A DNA stretch of 17,666 nucleotides, from contig WQXP01000007.1 in assembly GCA_009784765.1 (NCBI GenBank), positions 1 to 17,666 of the forward strand. Direction: 5' to 3'. The position numbers and the translations under genes were made by a program. Shown one piece after another: positions 7,197 through 15,074 of this stretch. This stretch comes from Oscillospiraceae bacterium (GTDB lineage Bacteria; Bacillota; Clostridia; Oscillospirales; Ruminococcaceae). The notes under the pieces were generated by a model that worked only from the letters and a program-made list of their open reading frames with translations, had not been told where the DNA came from and ran no database searches. Numbering within the stretch: position 1 is the first letter of the stretch; each line of letters opens with the position of its first letter.

Positions 7197-7218
7197 GCGA
7201 CGAAAGGAAACTAACTTA

Positions 7219-8619
7219 ATGACTGCATTACAATTATCGGCGCAGCTCCGCGCTAAGAGCAGAAGCGTCGTCGAAGCTGTTACTCCCGCTCTTGACGCGG
7301 CACAGCGAAATGAGTGGGGCGCATTCCTTCGCTTTGACGCGGAGTATAAAACCCGCGTCCTCGAACGCGCCGCGTCGGTTCAATCGCGCCTTGACGCGGG
7401 AGAGCTTAGCGGCTCGCCTTTAGCAGGGGTGCCAATCGTAATCAAAGACAACATCAGCGTCGCGGGGGAAGAGTGTTCAGCCTGTTCGCGAATGCTCGCG
7501 GGGTATAAGCCTGTATTCAGCGCGACGGTGATTGAGCGGCTCGAAAAGGCAGGGCTTGTGATTGTCGGCAGAGCTAATATGGACGAGTTCGCAGTCGGCA
7601 CTACAGGAGAGAGCAGTGTTCACGGCGGGGTTACTAATCCGCATAATTCCGCACACGTTGCAGGGGGCTCGAGTTCGGGAAGTGCTGTTGCCGTGGCTTC
7701 CGGAGCAGTGCCGTTAGCCCTCGGGAGCGACTCGGGCGGGAGCATTCGGCTTCCTGCGGCATACTGCGGAGCAGTCGCAATCAAGCCAAGTTACGGGGGC
7801 GTTTCGCGGAATGGGCTTTTCGCCCTTGCGTCGTCTATGGAGCAAGTCGGAACAATCGCCGCGAATGTTGATGACGCCCTTGCGCTTCTCGAAATCATAT
7901 CGGGGGCGGATAACCGCGACGGCACTTGCGTGGCGCAAGAGCCTCTTGCGTTTGCGGACAGGAAGCAAGACCTCAAAGGCGTGAAATTAGCAGTAATCGC
8001 GGAAGTTTCGGACGACATTCGCGACGCTCTCAAATCAGCAGGGGCAGAGTTAGCCGAAATCGCGCTTCCCATGCGTGAGGTGCTTTTGCCGACGTATTTC
8101 ATCATCGCCTGTGCAGAGATGGCGTCTAATTTTGCGCGATATGACGGGCTGAAATACGGACAGCGCAGCCCTCAAGCGCAGGCTTTGGGCGAAATTTACA
8201 GGCTTTCGCGGGCAGAGGGATTCGGGCGGGCAGTCAAAACGCGGCTCATGTTTGGAACGCTGATTACCACCAGCGATTATTACGACAGCTATTTCCGACA
8301 AGCACTGAAAGTTCGCGGATTGATTAAACGCGAATATGACAAGCTTCTGAGCGAATATGACGCGATTGTTACCCCCACTGCGGCGGCTGTTGCTCCGAAA
8401 TTAGGAGAAACGCCGGGGGGCAAAGTCAACGAATGTGACATTTTCACCGTTTTCGCGAACTTGGGCGGCTATCCCGCTGTTACTCTACCTTGCGGAGTCG
8501 GCGAGGGAGGGCTTCCTCTCGGGCTTCAGTTAGTCGGCGGCGCGTTTAAGGACGCACAGCTCGGGGCGATTGCCCGCGTGTGTGAGCCTATTGTAAGAGT
8601 TACAGGAGGTGGAGCATGA
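7219..8619 (+). CDS. gatA: Asp-tRNA(Asn)/Glu-tRNA(Gln) amidotransferase subunit A
   Basis: GatA is the glutaminase subunit of GatCAB; it frees ammonia from glutamine and channels it to GatB. The amidase-signature catalytic set is present at the expected spacing: Lys76 in VPIVIKDNIS, Ser151 in AGGSSSGSAVAV, and Ser175 in LGSDSGGSIRLPA. Each lies three residues earlier than the S. aureus GatA numbering I remember (79/154/178). VKTRLMFGT (about 336-344) and the SEYDAIVTPT (about 378-387) and GYPAVTLPCG elements are also typical. At 466 residues it is slightly shorter than the common 480-490. GAAAGGAAA lies upstream of ATG 7219, and the stop overlaps the gatB start by 4 bases, implying translational coupling. 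Confidence 0.96.
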   Translation: MTALQLSAQLRAKSRSVVEAVTPALDAAQRNEWGAFLRFDAEYKTRVLERAASVQSRLDAGELSGSPLAGVPIVIKDNISVAGEECSACSRMLAGYKPVFSATVIERLEKAGLVIVGRANMDEFAVGTTGESSVHGGVTNPHNSAHVAGGSSSGSAVAVASGAVPLALGSDSGGSIRLPAAYCGAVAIKPSYGGVSRNGLFALASSMEQVGTIAANVDDALALLEIISGADNRDGTCVAQEPLAFADRKQDLKGVKLAVIAEVSDDIRDALKSAGAELAEIALPMREVLLPTYFIIACAEMASNFARYDGLKYGQRSPQAQALGEIYRLSRAEGFGRAVKTRLMFGTLITTSDYYDSYFRQALKVRGLIKREYDKLLSEYDAIVTPTAAAVAPKLGETPGGKVNECDIFTVFANLGGYPAVTLPCGVGEGGLPLGLQLVGGAFKDAQLGAIARVCEPIVRVTGGGA

Positions 8620-9938
8620 GCAAATGGGAAATAGTCATGGGGCTTGAAGTCCACGCGGAATTGTCTACCAAAACTAAGATTTTCTGCGGTTGTACCACTG
8701 CATTCGGCGGAGAGCCGAATACTCACGTTTGCCCCGGATGTGCGGGAATGCCGGGTACGCTGCCTGTGTTTAATCGCGAGGTGTTGGAGTACGCAGTCAA
8801 GCTCGGATTGGTTCTCGGGTGTGATATAAGTCGCGTCTGCCGGTTTGACAGGAAGAACTACTTCTATCCCGACCTGCCGAAAGCCTATCAGGTGTCCCAA
8901 TTACACGCGCCGATTTGCAGGGGCGGCGGTCTTGAAATTACCACAGACAGCGGGAGTAAATTCATTCGCCTGCACCAGATTCACATGGAGGAAGACGCGG
9001 GCAAGCTTCTGCACGAGCGTGGCTTTACTAAGCTTGACTACAATCGCGGGTGTACACCGCTGTTAGAGATTGTGTCTGAGCCTGATTTTGCTACAAGTGA
9101 TGAAGTCATAGCTTATCTTGAGAAGCTGCGCGAGATTCTCATGTATCTTGACATCTGCGACTGTAAAATGCAGGAGGGCAGTTTCCGTGCGGACGTGAAT
9201 CTTTCTGTACGAAAGCCCGGGGAAGCACTCGGGACGCGAACAGAGATGAAGAACATCAACTCTTTCAAAGCGATTACGCGGGCGATTGAATTTGAGAGCA
9301 AGCGGCATATCGAAGTGTTAGAAAGCGGCGGAGTTCTTGTTCAGGAAACGCGCCGCTGGGACGATGACTGCGGCGAGTCTTTCGCTATGCGTTCGAAAGC
9401 CAACGCTACCGACTATCGCTACTTCCCCGACCCTGACCTGCTCCCGCTGACAGTCGATGAAGCTATGCTTGAGCGGGTTCGCGCAAGCCTTCCCGAAGTA
9501 GCCGACGAAAAGCGTGAAAGATATGTTTCCTTGGGGCTGTCGGCGAAAACAGCCGCGCTGATTACGCATACAAGGGAGCGGGCGTTGTTTTTTGATGAGG
9601 TGTTAGCACTCGGTGCGAATGCTAAGATTGCCGCAAATATGCTTCAGCACATGAAAGAAGAACTTCCCGCGAATGACTTCGCTGAGCTTGTCAAAGCACG
9701 CGAAGCGCAAACTGCTCAAAGCCAAAACTTAGACGAGGGTACTCTGCTTGAGGTGAGGAAGCAAATCGAAAAAGCAGTCGCGGAAAATGCTGAGGCAGTC
9801 GCGGATTATCGTGCAGGGAAGCAGAAGGCATTCGGGTTTTTGATGGGGCAGGCGGTCAAAGCAATCGGCAAATCTGCAAGCCCTGATGTAATCAAATCTA
9901 CGTTGGCTGCTGTGCTGGCAGAAATGACGAAGGAGTAA
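8616..9938 (+). CDS. gatB: Asp-tRNA(Asn)/Glu-tRNA(Gln) amidotransferase subunit B
   Basis: GatB binds the misacylated tRNA, phosphorylates the side-chain carboxylate with ATP and adds the ammonia from GatA. WEIVMGLEVHAEL opens the protein. Zinc-site cysteines lie at 24, 26, 39 and 42 (FCGC and CPGC). YFYPDLPKAYQVSQ (about 87-100), HMEEDAGKL (about 125-133) and DYNRGCTPLLEIVSEPD (about 140-156) are family hallmarks. The tail (about 385-440, with YRAGKQKAFGFLMGQAVKA) is the tRNA-binding YqeY-like domain. At 440 residues it is shorter than the usual 475 or so, but no motif seems lost. AGGAGGTG lies just before the ATG inside gatA. The last codons contain the ribosome binding site of the next gene. 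Confidence 0.96.
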   Translation: MSKWEIVMGLEVHAELSTKTKIFCGCTTAFGGEPNTHVCPGCAGMPGTLPVFNREVLEYAVKLGLVLGCDISRVCRFDRKNYFYPDLPKAYQVSQLHAPICRGGGLEITTDSGSKFIRLHQIHMEEDAGKLLHERGFTKLDYNRGCTPLLEIVSEPDFATSDEVIAYLEKLREILMYLDICDCKMQEGSFRADVNLSVRKPGEALGTRTEMKNINSFKAITRAIEFESKRHIEVLESGGVLVQETRRWDDDCGESFAMRSKANATDYRYFPDPDLLPLTVDEAMLERVRASLPEVADEKRERYVSLGLSAKTAALITHTRERALFFDEVLALGANAKIAANMLQHMKEELPANDFAELVKAREAQTAQSQNLDEGTLLEVRKQIEKAVAENAEAVADYRAGKQKAFGFLMGQAVKAIGKSASPDVIKSTLAAVLAEMTKE

Positions 9939-9944
9939 TCAGAC

Positions 9945-12032
9945 ATGAACGACAACACGAACTTATTCGGCGAACTTGTTTTCAACGACGCTGTCATGAA
10001 AGCGCGATTGCCTGAAGACGTCTACACTGCGTTAGCCGAAACAATACTTGAGGGGAAACAGCTTTCTCTCGATATTGCCGACACAGTCGCGGCGGCGATG
10101 AAAGATTGGGCAGTCGAAAAAGGCGCGACTCATTATACCCACTGGTTTCAGCCAATGACAGGCGCGACTGCCGAAAAGCACGACAGCTTCATTGCACCGA
10201 AATCGGGGCATGGCAGCAAGGCGATTTTAGCGTTCTCGGGAAAGTCGCTCATTCAAGGTGAACCCGACGCTTCAAGCTTCCCGACAGGCGGCATTCGCGC
10301 TACTTTTGAGGCACGCGGATACACAGTTTGGGACACGACGTCATACGCCTTCATCAAAGACGGCTCGCTGTGTATTCCGACTGCATTCTGTGCGTACACA
10401 GGGGAGTCTTTAGACACGAAAACGCCGCTTCTGCGTTCCATGGAGGCGATTAACAAACAGGCTCTGCGGATTTTGCGGCTTTTCGGAGACAGCACAACCA
10501 CTCGGGTTGTTGCAGAGGCAGGGGCAGAGCAGGAGTATTTCCTCATAGATGAAAAGCTGTGGAAACGCCGCCCTGATTTAGTTTTCAGCGGAAGGACGCT
10601 CTTTGGTGCGTCGCCGCCGAAAGGGCAGGAACTCGACGACCATTATTTCGGGAGTATCAAACCCCGTGTGTCGGCGTTCATGAAAGAGCTTGACACAGAG
10701 CTGTGGAGGCTCGGGATTTATGCGCATACGAAGCACAACGAAGTCGCGCCCGGGCAGCATGAACTCGCGCCGATTTACACCACCGCAAATATCGCCACAG
10801 ACCAAAACCAGCTCACCATGGAGATGATGAAAACAGTCGCGCGCAGGCACAACATGGTATGTTTGCTTCACGAGAAGCCTTTCGCGGGTGTGAACGGCTC
10901 GGGCAAACATAACAACTGGAGCATTTCGACAGACAGGGGGGAAAACCTGCTCAAGCCCGGGAAAACCCCTCACGAGAATGCGCGGTTCTTGTTGTTTTTA
11001 GTCGCGGTAATCAAAGCCGCAGACGAGTATCAAGATTTGCTTCGTGTTTGCGCGGCGAGTGCGGGCAACGACCACAGGCTCGGCGCGAGTGAAGCCCCGC
11101 CCGCGATTATGTCGGTGTATTTGGGCGAGGATTTGACTGCGATTTTAGAAGATAACATTCAAGCCAAAGAGAGGGAGAACGTAGAAATCGGCGTTACCGC
11201 ACTTCCGAATTTCCCCAAAGACACAAGCGACCGTAATCGAACGTCGCCCTTTGCTTTCACAGGAAACAAGTTTGAATTCCGTATGCCCGGCTCAAGCTTT
11301 TCGATTGCAGGCCCGAACCTTGTTATCAACATGATTGTCGCAGAGAGCCTGCGGCAATTCGCAGACGCGCTGGAGCAAGCTGAGCATTTCGAAAACGCTC
11401 TGCCCGCGCTGATTGCCGCAACATACGAGAAGCATAAGCGTATTATCTGGAGCGGCGACAACTATTCCCCTGAGTGGGTGCAGGAAGCTCAGCGGCGCGG
11501 ATTGTCGGACTTGCCTTCGACAGTTGCCGCATTAGAAAAGCTGACTGTTGCCGAAAATATCGCACTGTATGAGCGGCACGGAATCCTCACCGAAACGGAG
11601 GTGCTTTCGCGGTATGAAATTCGGCTTGAAGGTTATGTAAAGACGATTAACATAGAAGCCCTCACCATGCTTGACATGGCGAAAGGCGGGTTATTACCCG
11701 CCTGTGTGGATTATCAAAATGACTTAGCCAAGCTGCTCTCTCGTAAACGGAATTTAGGCGGGTTTGACACATCGGCAGAAGAACAACTGTTAGACAAAAT
11801 CGCGAAACTCAGCGGAAAGTTGCTTTTGCGCCTCGGATTGCTTGAGTCAATCTTAGATGATGCTGCGGCGCGTAAGGCTCAAACTGCACACAGCTTAGCG
11901 GTGTTCTACCGCGACAATGTGCTGGCTGCTATGAACGCCCTCCGCAAAACCGCTGATGAACTCGAGCCTCTCGTAGCCAAGAAACACCGCGCCTATCCCG
12001 ACTATGCGGAACTGCTGTACAGCGTAATATAG
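9945..12032 (+). CDS. glnN: Glutamine synthetase type III
   Basis: GSIII makes glutamine from glutamate, ammonia and ATP. It is the large (about 700 residue) dodecameric form common in Bacteroidetes and anaerobic Firmicutes, and unrelated in length to GlnA type I. The 695 residues match. Visible family elements: [16 protein letters not shown] at the N-terminus, [15 protein letters not shown] with TAEKHDSF (about 61-83), [11 protein letters not shown] (about 189-199), [16 protein letters not shown] [14 protein letters not shown] (about 265-278), [18 protein letters not shown] (about 309-326), and [14 protein letters not shown] (about 373-386). The ribosome binding site AAGGAG overlaps the gatB stop, and the gap is 6 bases, so it is cotranscribed. 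It feeds glutamine to GatCAB in the same operon. No terminator is seen in the 7-base gap before the converging ROK gene. Confidence 0.96.
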   Translation: MNDNTNLFGELVFNDAVMKARLPEDVYTALAETILEGKQLSLDIADTVAAAMKDWAVEKGATHYTHWFQPMTGATAEKHDSFIAPKSGHGSKAILAFSGKSLIQGEPDASSFPTGGIRATFEARGYTVWDTTSYAFIKDGSLCIPTAFCAYTGESLDTKTPLLRSMEAINKQALRILRLFGDSTTTRVVAEAGAEQEYFLIDEKLWKRRPDLVFSGRTLFGASPPKGQELDDHYFGSIKPRVSAFMKELDTELWRLGIYAHTKHNEVAPGQHELAPIYTTANIATDQNQLTMEMMKTVARRHNMVCLLHEKPFAGVNGSGKHNNWSISTDRGENLLKPGKTPHENARFLLFLVAVIKAADEYQDLLRVCAASAGNDHRLGASEAPPAIMSVYLGEDLTAILEDNIQAKERENVEIGVTALPNFPKDTSDRNRTSPFAFTGNKFEFRMPGSSFSIAGPNLVINMIVAESLRQFADALEQAEHFENALPALIAATYEKHKRIIWSGDNYSPEWVQEAQRRGLSDLPSTVAALEKLTVAENIALYERHGILTETEVLSRYEIRLEGYVKTINIEALTMLDMAKGGLLPACVDYQNDLAKLLSRKRNLGGFDTSAEEQLLDKIAKLSGKLLLRLGLLESILDDAAARKAQTAHSLAVFYRDNVLAAMNALRKTADELEPLVAKKHRAYPDYAELLYSVI

Positions 12033-12034
12033 GC

Positions 12035-12046
12035 AACTGTCAACTG
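12035..12046. repeat. Heptad repeat, short copy C (glnN/ROK junction)
   Basis: Minus-strand CAGTTGACAGTT is the first unit plus the last partial unit of copies A and B with the middle three units absent. It fills the gap between the two convergent genes, and its TGA is the stop codon of the ROK gene. At only 12 bases, family membership rests on sharing both ends with the longer copies. Confidence 0.55.
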
Positions 12047-12966
12047 CATAAAGCTGCTCCGATTATTCCCGCGTCATTGCCGAGTTCACAAACGGCAATA
12101 CGCGGGCTTTTTCCGCCGTAGACTCGTGAAGCGACTGCCGCCTTCAACGGGATTAAGAGGTTGTCGCCCTCATTGCAAACTCCGCCGCCTATGCAGACTA
12201 TTTCGGGCTGGAATATGTTCACGACGTTTGCAATTCCCTCTGCTAAGTATTCGATGTATTTCTCGACTACTGCCGTTCCCGCCGCGTCGCCACGGGTGCG
12301 GGCAAGCCACGCGCCTCTCGCGCTGATTTTGCCCAACTCTGCGGCAATGGGGTGCATGAGAGAATCGGGGTTAGCGTCCATAGCTCTGCGAGTGTCGCGA
12401 ATAAGAGCAGTCGCAGAAGAGTAGGCTTCGAAACAGCCGCGCCGTCCGCACCCGCAAGGTTCACCGCCGACTTCCATGACAATATGCCCGAGTTCACCGC
12501 CCGCGTAGTTGCTTCCGTGGAGCAGTTTGCCGTCGATGATTACCCCTGCCCCTACCCCTGTTCCGAGAGTGATGGCAACTGCGGACTTTGCTCCCCGCGC
12601 CGCCCCTGCAACAAACTCACCGAAAGCGGCGGCGTTGGCGTCGTTCTCGATAGTCACGGGAATGCCGACAATCGCACCTAAATCGCGAACAAGGGGAACA
12701 TCTTTCCAGCCTAAGTTCACACAAAGCTCGACTATGCCCGTGTCTTGATTACAACACCCGGGGCAGCCCACCCCGATTTGGATTATGTCTTCCGTTCCGT
12801 CGCCGCTTGCACGAAGGCTTTCAATCAGCGCGGCAATGTCGTCAAGAATAGCTTTATAGCCGTCGGCCGTCCGAGTTTTGACAGACTCTTTGCGCAAAAT
12901 CCTTCCCCCCGAATTAACCACTCCTGCGGCGATATTAGTTCCGCCGATGTCTACTCCGATATACAT
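12040..12966 (-). CDS. ROK-family sugar kinase, probably glucokinase
   Basis: ROK kinases phosphorylate glucose, N-acetyl sugars or related sugars with ATP. The 308-residue protein starts MYIGVDIGGTNIAAG, the ATP-binding loop. IENDANAAAFGE (about 107-118) carries the catalytic Asp109. GELGHIVMEVGGEPCGCGRRGCFEA (written in two parts in the family consensus as a His and a CxCG-x2-GC cluster) puts the zinc ligands at His161, Cys171, Cys173 and Cys178. CIGGGVCNEGDNLL near 268-281 is also typical. There is no N-terminal helix-turn-helix, so it is an enzyme, not a NagC/Mlc-type repressor. Substrate is not decided by sequence alone; glucokinase is the usual call. The ribosome binding site GGAGG lies in the end of the upstream YkgJ-like gene. 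Its TGA stop falls in heptad repeat copy C. Confidence 0.9.
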   Translation of the reverse strand: MYIGVDIGGTNIAAGVVNSGGRILRKESVKTRTADGYKAILDDIAALIESLRASGDGTEDIIQIGVGCPGCCNQDTGIVELCVNLGWKDVPLVRDLGAIVGIPVTIENDANAAAFGEFVAGAARGAKSAVAITLGTGVGAGVIIDGKLLHGSNYAGGELGHIVMEVGGEPCGCGRRGCFEAYSSATALIRDTRRAMDANPDSLMHPIAAELGKISARGAWLARTRGDAAGTAVVEKYIEYLAEGIANVVNIFQPEIVCIGGGVCNEGDNLLIPLKAAVASRVYGGKSPRIAVCELGNDAGIIGAALCS

Positions 12967-12970
12967 AGTG

Positions 12971-13357
12971 TCAGTCCTCCAATACTTTTAGGATTACATA
13001 TTCGCGATTATACGCTTTGATTGCACAGCCTGCCCCCCTGAACTCTGCGGCTTTCTTGTCCGCGAACTCCGTCAACGTCGATAAAGGCAGGGCGTTCACG
13101 GGTTTGCAGAACCGCGACACAGTGATAAGTTCGCTCGAATCTAACGACATTACCCGAAAAGGGTACATAGCACAGTCCCGGGGTTTGTTTTCGCCGAGTT
13201 CGCAACCCTGCTCTGTTAAGTGGCGGCAAGCGAAATATTCACCGCGCGGAACGAGCGGGAAAGCAGTTTCCGGGGCTTCCCAAAGTTCATGCTCCGCGAA
13301 GATACAACAACCGCGGCACTGCGCACAGTCTTTCGGTGATAACAGTTCTCTTATCAT
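12971..13357 (-). CDS. YkgJ-family cysteine cluster protein
   Basis: A 128-residue protein with the N-terminal CAQCRGCC motif (Cys11, 14, 17, 18), further cysteines at about 44, 52, 62, 84 and 109, and KPRDCAMYPF (matching the family's RPxxCxxYPF). This is the UPF0153/YkgJ pattern, thought to bind zinc or an iron-sulfur cluster. The biochemical role is not established. The gene overlaps the upstream DUF1015 gene by 4 bases and ends 4 bases before the ROK gene, so all three are likely one transcript. The start is ATG 13357 with a weak AGGA site, consistent with coupled translation. Confidence 0.85.
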   Translation of the reverse strand: MIRELLSPKDCAQCRGCCIFAEHELWEAPETAFPLVPRGEYFACRHLTEQGCELGENKPRDCAMYPFRVMSLDSSELITVSRFCKPVNALPLSTLTEFADKKAAEFRGAGCAIKAYNREYVILKVLED

Positions 13358-14658
13358 TTGACAATCCTGTTAATCACAAGACCCGTCGTGAGTTTCGGAT
13401 AGAAATACGTAGACTTTTGCGGCATTTTTAGCCCGTTCAGAGCTGTATCCCGAATTTCACCTACCCGCGTCGCGTTCATGAGGAAGGCGCAATTCGCCGC
13501 CCCCGAGTCTACTGCCGCGATTGCTTCCTGTGCGAGCTTGACATAAGTCAGATTAACCTGCGCCGCCATATTCGCCTTGTCAATCCCGAGAATACGCTCA
13601 AGGACAAGAGAGTGCAGAACAGTAACATCAAGGCAGCGAAGAGACTCGTGCATATCAGGGAGCAGCCGCTCAAGCATTGCTTTCTCTTTGAGAATGAGCA
13701 GAGTGTAGCTCCTGTTCATATATAATGCGAATGCGTGTAAGCCCTTGTCATAAGCCTCCCCGAGTTTTTCTAACGCATCTTCACGAGAAAGGCTTTCTTT
13801 GACATAGAAGAACTCACGGCACTTCTCGACTAACTCCGCGCCGCTGAAGTCAGGCAAGTCGCGGACTAATCTGTGGGTCGGCAGCACTAACAGCGCGGGA
13901 TTGTCCATGCTCACGAGCATCATGGGGATATAACCGCTTGTGCCGGAGGCTCCGTCTGCGTTTTCTTTGCTGTATTTGAGCGCGGTTTCATATCTGTGAT
14001 GCCCGTCCGCGATAAAGACTTGTTTGTCCGCCATAAGCTCAGCGATTTGTTCGCAGACTGCCGCATCAGATACAGCCCAGAGCTTATGGGTAACTCCGCC
14101 CTCGTCCGTGAAGCACGAAGTCGGCGGGGCTTGTGTCGCGCTTTCGAGAACGCCCTGAAGCTCGCCCTTCGCGTCGGAGTACAGTGAGTAAACTTGGCTG
14201 AAGTTCGCTTTCGTCGCCGTCATGAGATTGAATCTGTCCGTCTTAGCTTTCGACAGGGTTTCTTCATGAGGCAGGACAATGCCTTCTGAAAACTCCGCAA
14301 GCTGAACAAGTGCGACAAACCCCTTAACCTCACGAATGCTTGTACTTCCTTGCTCCTCATGCTCCCACGAGAACTCGTACACGTAGATGTTTTCGTCTGC
14401 GTCGTCCTGCATAATCCCGCTTGCGACCCAGTTGCGCAGAGTTTCGCCTGCTTCGGTGTAAGAAGCCATGTCTTCGTTTTCTGCGCCGTCTTTATAGCTT
14501 CGCGGAAGCTCAAGCCTGATGATGTTATGCTCATTAGTCGATAAAAGTTCTTTTCGTCCCTCTTCGCTGATGATGTCATAGGGGGGGCAGCAAAGCTGAG
14601 CGAGTTCCCCTGCTTTTTCGGTGTATCGCGTGCCCCTGAAAGGTTTAATTACTGCCAT
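13354..14658 (-). CDS. DUF1015 family protein
   Basis: This 434-residue protein matches DUF1015. It has AVIKPFRGTRY at the start, CCPPYDIISEEGR (about 23-35), ENIYVYEFSW (about 89-98), VLPHEETLSKAKTDRFNLM (about 127-145) and FIADGHHRYETALKY (about 212-226). The HHRYE element resembles the ParB-like nucleotide-binding fold also found in free-serine kinases (SerK/SbnI). In other clostridia I recall this family next to serA and serC, but no such gene is in this window. Function is therefore open. AAGGAG lies 8 bases before the ATG. No clear promoter of its own is seen on this strand in the 70 bases upstream; the nearest upstream signal is the terminator at 14733-14764. Confidence 0.88.
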   Translation of the reverse strand: MAVIKPFRGTRYTEKAGELAQLCCPPYDIISEEGRKELLSTNEHNIIRLELPRSYKDGAENEDMASYTEAGETLRNWVASGIMQDDADENIYVYEFSWEHEEQGSTSIREVKGFVALVQLAEFSEGIVLPHEETLSKAKTDRFNLMTATKANFSQVYSLYSDAKGELQGVLESATQAPPTSCFTDEGGVTHKLWAVSDAAVCEQIAELMADKQVFIADGHHRYETALKYSKENADGASGTSGYIPMMLVSMDNPALLVLPTHRLVRDLPDFSGAELVEKCREFFYVKESLSREDALEKLGEAYDKGLHAFALYMNRSYTLLILKEKAMLERLLPDMHESLRCLDVTVLHSLVLERILGIDKANMAAQVNLTYVKLAQEAIAAVDSGAANCAFLMNATRVGEIRDTALNGLKMPQKSTYFYPKLTTGLVINRIVK

Positions 14659-14695
14659 GATGATTTCTCCTTAAAAATTTTTTTCGCAAAAGTGG

Positions 14696-14724
14696 TTGAC
14701 TTTTCGGTGTGATTGTGGTATAAT
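14696..14724 (+). promoter_or_regulatory. Consensus promoter facing away from DUF1015, for a putative antisense RNA
   Basis: TTGACT (14696-14701), a 17-base spacer and TATAAT (14719-14724). No plausible long gene lies downstream on this strand; the only short frame (14766-14828, 20 codons) lacks a ribosome binding site. A terminator-like hairpin follows at 14777-14820. Together they define a small RNA of about 85 nt. Confidence 0.8.
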
Positions 14725-14730
14725 AATGCT

Positions 14731-14817
14731 ATAAAAAGGCGAGGAAGAGATTTCTCCCTTCCTCTATGGGTTTTACGAACGACGGTCTTTTGGCGGAGAC
14801 GTCGTTCTTTCTTTTGT
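14731..14817 (+). ncRNA. Putative antisense RNA opposite the 3' part of a small peptide mRNA
   Basis: The 5' end is inferred 7 bases after the -10 at 14719-14724, and the 3' end from the terminator hairpin and T-rich run. The RNA would hold two hairpins, 14741-14764 and 14777-14807. It is fully complementary to the 3' untranslated region and to roughly the last 14 codons and stop of the minus-strand small ORF (14773-14925). This is the layout of antisense antitoxins in type I systems such as Fst/par or TxpA-RatA. Both ends are predictions from sequence; there is no expression evidence. Confidence 0.6.
14733..14764 (-). terminator. Rho-independent terminator for the small peptide mRNA
   Basis: On the minus strand GAGGAAG and CTTCCTC (14764-14758 and 14747-14741) form a 7-bp stem with possible inner AGA/TCT pairing, followed by GCC and five T (14737-14733). 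It lies 9 bases beyond the stop codon of the small ORF and would end its mRNA just at the start of the opposing RNA. Confidence 0.68.
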
Positions 14818-14925
14818 TTGCGATTTGACGTTCCGAGCATTTAAGCCCCGCAGTACAGTTTCCAAGCCGGACCAGCAACCGCACGCAAGAACGCTAACCG
14901 CAAACATAGTCAGAATTTCCCTCAT
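14773..14925 (-). CDS. Small hydrophobic-then-basic peptide, candidate type I toxin
   Basis: A 50-codon ORF found by reading the minus strand. It starts ATG 14925-14923 and ends TAA at 14775-14773. The Shine-Dalgarno sequence TAAGGAGGTG (AGGAGG at 14938-14933) with a 7-base spacer is the best in the window. The peptide begins MREILTMFAVSVLACGCW: a short charged end, then about 15 hydrophobic residues (4-18), then an amphipathic LETVLRGLNARN stretch, then a basic, proline-containing tail (KERTTSPPKDRRS). This topology resembles Fst-like type I toxins, but I recognise no specific family. It has its own consensus promoter (15030-15058), a leader hairpin and a terminator, and faces an antisense promoter. 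A small membrane protein of other function remains possible. Confidence 0.62.
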   Translation of the reverse strand: MREILTMFAVSVLACGCWSGLETVLRGLNARNVKSQTKERTTSPPKDRRS

Positions 14926-14943
14926 AAGCACACCTCCTTATTA

Positions 14944-14978
14944 CAGATTTGCGAACGCCAAAGACGTTCACAAATCTG
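14944..14978 (-). promoter_or_regulatory. Stable hairpin just upstream of the small ORF ribosome binding site
   Basis: Arms CAGATTTG (14944-14951) and CAAATCTG (14971-14978) pair perfectly, then after one mismatch GAACG (14953-14957) pairs with CGTTC (14965-14969), leaving a 7-base loop. The base of the stem is 5 bases from AGGAGG. No U-run follows on either strand, so it is more likely a leader structure affecting stability or ribosome access than a terminator. Confidence 0.6.
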
Positions 14979-15029
14979 AGCGGAGATAAACTTACTTACC
15001 CAAGTGCCGTAATTCAACCCAATAGAGGT

Positions 15030-15058
15030 ATTATATCACATAAGACAGGCTTTGTCAA
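15030..15058 (-). promoter_or_regulatory. Perfect-consensus promoter for the small ORF
   Basis: On the minus strand, TTGACA (15058-15053), a 17-base spacer and TATAAT (15035-15030) match the sigma-A consensus at all twelve positions. Transcription would begin near 15023 and give a leader of about 97 bases. The promoter lies just after the alaS stop (15075), so the downstream small ORF does not depend on alaS read-through. Confidence 0.85.
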
Positions 15059-15074
15059 CGCAAATCTACATATT

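Noticed and set aside
12030..12046. Bidirectional terminator between convergent glnN and ROK genes
   Set aside because: Only 7 bases separate the genes and no stem with a T-run is present; the heptad repeat is not self-complementary enough.
12040..12966. NagC-like repressor reading of the ROK gene
   Set aside because: There is no N-terminal DNA-binding domain; the protein starts directly with the ATP-binding loop.
14766..14828. 20-codon plus-strand ORF (starting MGFTNDGLLAE) in the antisense RNA
   Set aside because: No Shine-Dalgarno sequence precedes it, and it spans the terminator hairpin, so the RNA is more likely non-coding.
14649..14840. 63-codon minus-strand ORF overlapping the small ORF and the DUF1015 start
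   Set aside because: No ribosome binding site at its ATG, composition of basic residues typical of an out-of-frame read, and it crosses a terminator and the start of DUF1015. The 50-codon frame has far better signals.
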